Below, piece by piece: positions 36,140-38,002 of a stretch of DNA of 38,002 nucleotides. Below the pieces are notes generated by a model, which had not been told where the DNA came from, did no database searches, and saw only the letters and a program-made list of their open reading frames with translations. Numbering within the stretch: position 1 is the stretch's first letter; every line of letters begins with the position of its first letter. Source of the stretch: Jaenimonas drosophilae (taxonomy: Eukaryota; Euglenozoa; Kinetoplastea; Trypanosomatida; Trypanosomatidae); contig JASAON010001481.1 in the NCBI GenBank assembly GCA_030849065.1, positions 1 to 38,002 of the forward strand, written 5' to 3'. Made by a program: the position numbers and the translations under genes.

Positions 36140-36946
36140 ATGCCCGGAAAGGAAGTGAAGAAGACCGCGAAGCCCGTCGCGAAGACCGCCGCCAAGGCCG
36201 CTCCCTACAAGAAGCCGGCTGCCGCGTCTCACTTCGTTGCTCGCCCCAAGAACTTCGGCATCGGCCACGATGTTCCCTATGCGCGCGACCTGTCCCGCTT
36301 CATGCGCTGGCCCACGTTCGTGACCATGCAGCGCAAGAAGCGTGTGCTCCAGCGCCGCCTTAAGGTCCCTCCGGCGTTGAACCAGTTCACCAAGGTGCTC
36401 GACCGCGGCAGCCGCAACGAGCTCCTCAAGCTGGTGAAGAAGTACGCCCCTGAGACCCGCAAGGTCCGCCGTGAGCGCCTCCAGAAGGTCGCCCAGGAGA
36501 AGAAGAGCAACCCCAAGAAGACCGTCTCCACCAAGGCCCCTCTTGCCGTGCTCTCTGGCATCCAGGAAGTGACCCGCGCCATTGAGAAGAACCAGGCTCG
36601 CCTTGTGGTGATCGCCAACAACGTGGACCCCATCGAGCTGGTGCTCTGGATGCCCAACCTGTGCCGTGCCAACAAGATCCCTTACGCGATCGTGAAGGAC
36701 AAGGCTCGCCTCGGTGATGCCATCGGCCAGAAGACCGCCACTTGCGTTGCCTTCACTGACGTGAACAACGAGGATGAGACTGCTCTCAAGAACCTCATCC
36801 GTTCCGTCAATGCTCGCTTCCTTGCCCGCTCCGACGTTCTCCGCCGCCAGTGGGGAGGTCTCCAGCTGTCTCTGCGCTCCACCGCTGAGCTCCGCAAGAA
36901 GCGCGCTCGCAACAGCGGCGTCGATGCGGCTGCCATCGTTCAGTAA
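36140..36946 (+). CDS. RPL7A: 60S ribosomal protein L7a (eL8), copy 1
   Basis: Structural protein of the large cytosolic ribosomal subunit, binding 28S rRNA. It has 268 residues, matching the family. A Lys/Ala-rich N-terminus (MPGKEVKKTAKPVAKTAAKA) is followed by the eL8 signature GIGHDVPYARDLSRFMRWP, with RKKRVLQRRLKVPPALNQF close after. The L7Ae RNA-binding domain lies at about 145-225 (ARLVVIANNVDPIELVLWMP, then KIPYAIVKDKARLG). The start is the ATG at 36140, just after a good splice acceptor; in-frame upstream codons belong to the spacer. Codons are strongly biased to C- and G-ending forms, unlike the nearby dynein start, as expected for high expression. Confidence 0.98.
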   Translation: MPGKEVKKTAKPVAKTAAKAAPYKKPAAASHFVARPKNFGIGHDVPYARDLSRFMRWPTFVTMQRKKRVLQRRLKVPPALNQFTKVLDRGSRNELLKLVKKYAPETRKVRRERLQKVAQEKKSNPKKTVSTKAPLAVLSGIQEVTRAIEKNQARLVVIANNVDPIELVLWMPNLCRANKIPYAIVKDKARLGDAIGQKTATCVAFTDVNNEDETALKNLIRSVNARFLARSDVLRRQWGGLQLSLRSTAELRKKRARNSGVDAAAIVQ

Positions 36947-37164
36947 GCGTCTCTCTACTCGGGTGACACCCTAGATGGTGTGTGGTTCGATTGTGGATCG
37001 TTTTGCTTTCTCATTTTCTGAATCGTACTCATGTTGCTCAGCCCACACCAACAGCAATGGAGGAGGTCCCCCCCCTCTTTTACTGATGGTGTGGGCAGAA
37101 TCCGCTGTCCACTGGGAGGCGGGTACTCATGTATGCCCGTGGCGGATACTCTCAATGTGCACAT

Positions 37165-37207
37165 ACCTCCTCTTTTTGTTGTTGTTGTTACGTTCTTTTA
37201 TTGGTAG
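37165..37207 (+). promoter_or_regulatory. Probable spliced-leader acceptor for L7a copy 2
   Basis: A T-rich tract with a GTT repeat ends in TTGGTAG, with AG at 37206-37207, 18 bases before the ATG at 37226. It differs in sequence from the acceptor of copy 1. Confidence 0.5.
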
Positions 37208-37225
37208 AAGGCTCGTAGGAACCAA

Positions 37226-38002
37226 ATGCCCGGAAAGGAAGTGAAGAAGACCGCGAAGCCCGTCGCGAAGACCGCCGCCAAGGCCGCTCCCTACAAGAAG
37301 CCGGCTGCCGCGTCTCACTTCGTTGCTCGCCCCAAGAACTTCGGCATCGGCCACGATGTTCCCTATGCGCGCGACCTGTCCCGCTTCATGCGCTGGCCCA
37401 CGTTCGTGACCATGCAGCGCAAGAAGCGTGTGCTCCAGCGCCGCCTTAAGGTCCCTCCGGCGTTGAACCAGTTCACCAAGGTGCTCGACCGCGGCAGCCG
37501 CAACGAGCTCCTCAAGCTGGTGAAGAAGTACGCCCCTGAGACCCGCAAGGTCCGCCGTGAGCGCCTCCAGAAGGTCGCCCAGGAGAAGAAGAGCAACCCC
37601 AAGAAGACCGTCTCCACCAAGGCCCCTCTTGCCGTGCTCTCTGGCATCCAGGAAGTGACCCGCGCCATTGAGAAGAACCAGGCTCGCCTTGTGGTGATCG
37701 CCAACAACGTGGACCCCATCGAGCTGGTGCTCTGGATGCCCAACCTGTGCCGTGCCAACAAGATCCCTTACGCGATCGTGAAGGACAAGGCTCGCCTCGG
37801 TGATGCCATCGGCCAGAAGACCGCCACTTGCGTTGCCTTCACTGACGTGAACAACGAGGATGAGACTGCTCTCAAGAACCTCATCCGTTCCGTCAATGCT
37901 CGCTTCCTTGCCCGCTCCGACGTTCTCCGCCGCCAGTGGGGAGGTCTCCAGCTGTCTCTGCGCTCCACCGCTGAGCTCCGCAAGAAGCGCGCTCGCAACA
38001 GC
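37226..38002 (+). CDS. RPL7A: 60S ribosomal protein L7a (eL8), copy 2, cut by the right edge
   Basis: The first 259 of an expected 268 codons, with the same coding sequence as copy 1 over the region seen. The last nine codons and the stop lie beyond the window. The spacer from copy 1 is 279 bases and has its own pyrimidine tract and AG, so it is probably trans-spliced on its own. Confidence 0.95.
   Translation, partial: MPGKEVKKTAKPVAKTAAKAAPYKKPAAASHFVARPKNFGIGHDVPYARDLSRFMRWPTFVTMQRKKRVLQRRLKVPPALNQFTKVLDRGSRNELLKLVKKYAPETRKVRRERLQKVAQEKKSNPKKTVSTKAPLAVLSGIQEVTRAIEKNQARLVVIANNVDPIELVLWMPNLCRANKIPYAIVKDKARLGDAIGQKTATCVAFTDVNNEDETALKNLIRSVNARFLARSDVLRRQWGGLQLSLRSTAELRKKRARNS

Larger units (their letters stand above)
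36140..38002 (+). repeat. Tandem duplication of the L7a gene (period 1086 bases)
   Basis: The coding sequence from the ATG at 36140 recurs from the ATG at 37226 and looks identical as far as the window goes. The sequence before the two start codons is different. Tandem ribosomal protein genes are common in trypanosomatids. Confidence 0.9.

Noticed and set aside
35745..36158. Signal-peptide-like 137-residue frame before L7a
   Set aside because: It opens with GTG, has no ATG in its first 80 or more codons, and overlaps the L7a start in another frame. More likely it is pyrimidine-rich leader sequence.
1..38002. Mobile elements, CRISPR arrays, tRNA or rRNA genes
   Set aside because: I found no transposase, reverse transcriptase, regular spaced repeats or tRNA-like cloverleaf. 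Small RNA genes could be missed without a covariance search.
1..38002. Cis-introns interrupting the genes
   Set aside because: All recognised genes are complete in single frames with expected family lengths, so no intron is needed.

Overview
The window is nuclear DNA from a trypanosomatid (kinetoplastid) protist. Every recognisable gene is eukaryotic and intronless. The genes form two long same-strand runs that diverge from one strand-switch region, and most starts are preceded by a pyrimidine tract followed by AG, the layout expected for trans-splicing of polycistronic RNA. The cytochrome c1 has the single-cysteine FxxCH haem motif known from Euglenozoa. An AP-2 alpha-adaptin is present; African trypanosomes are reported to have lost AP-2, so a T. 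brucei-type organism is unlikely. I cannot name the species. One N (6653) and ends lying inside duplicated genes suggest a whole draft contig.

Left arm (1-18517, all minus strand, transcribed leftwards). In order of transcription: an Isy1-type splicing factor, a DOT1 histone H3 methyltransferase, an M20-family ArgE-like deacylase, an unrecognised 300-aa protein, AP-2 alpha-adaptin, cytochrome c1, a small basic protein that may be mitoribosomal mL54, a type I membrane protein with a duplicated ectodomain, a complete cobalamin-dependent methionine synthase, and the first 634 codons of a second methionine synthase copy that runs off the left edge. The two synthase copies look identical over about 1.9 kb, then diverge at the start codon.

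Centre (18518-19192). A divergent strand-switch region, the likely transcription start zone for both arms. It carries G-runs of 8-11 on the plus strand, a C8 run on the side facing the minus-strand genes, and a T9G9 junction. Coding sequence near it is visibly more AT-rich than at either end.

Right arm (19193-38002, all plus strand). Two small membrane proteins of unknown function, a 4588-residue dynein heavy chain, a membrane-anchored protein with a WW-like module, and two tandem ribosomal protein L7a (eL8) genes, the second cut by the right edge.

The most notable object is the dynein heavy chain. It keeps linker, AAA ring, stalk, microtubule-binding region and C-terminal domain in one uninterrupted frame. 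Its AAA1 site, the main ATPase of ordinary dyneins, has lost the Walker A glycines and Thr, the Walker B Glu and the trans-acting Arg in AAA2. AAA4 is also degenerate. AAA3 has intact Walker A and B, and AAA2 keeps Walker A. It reads as a conserved, non-canonical dynein-like protein rather than a standard motor or a pseudogene.
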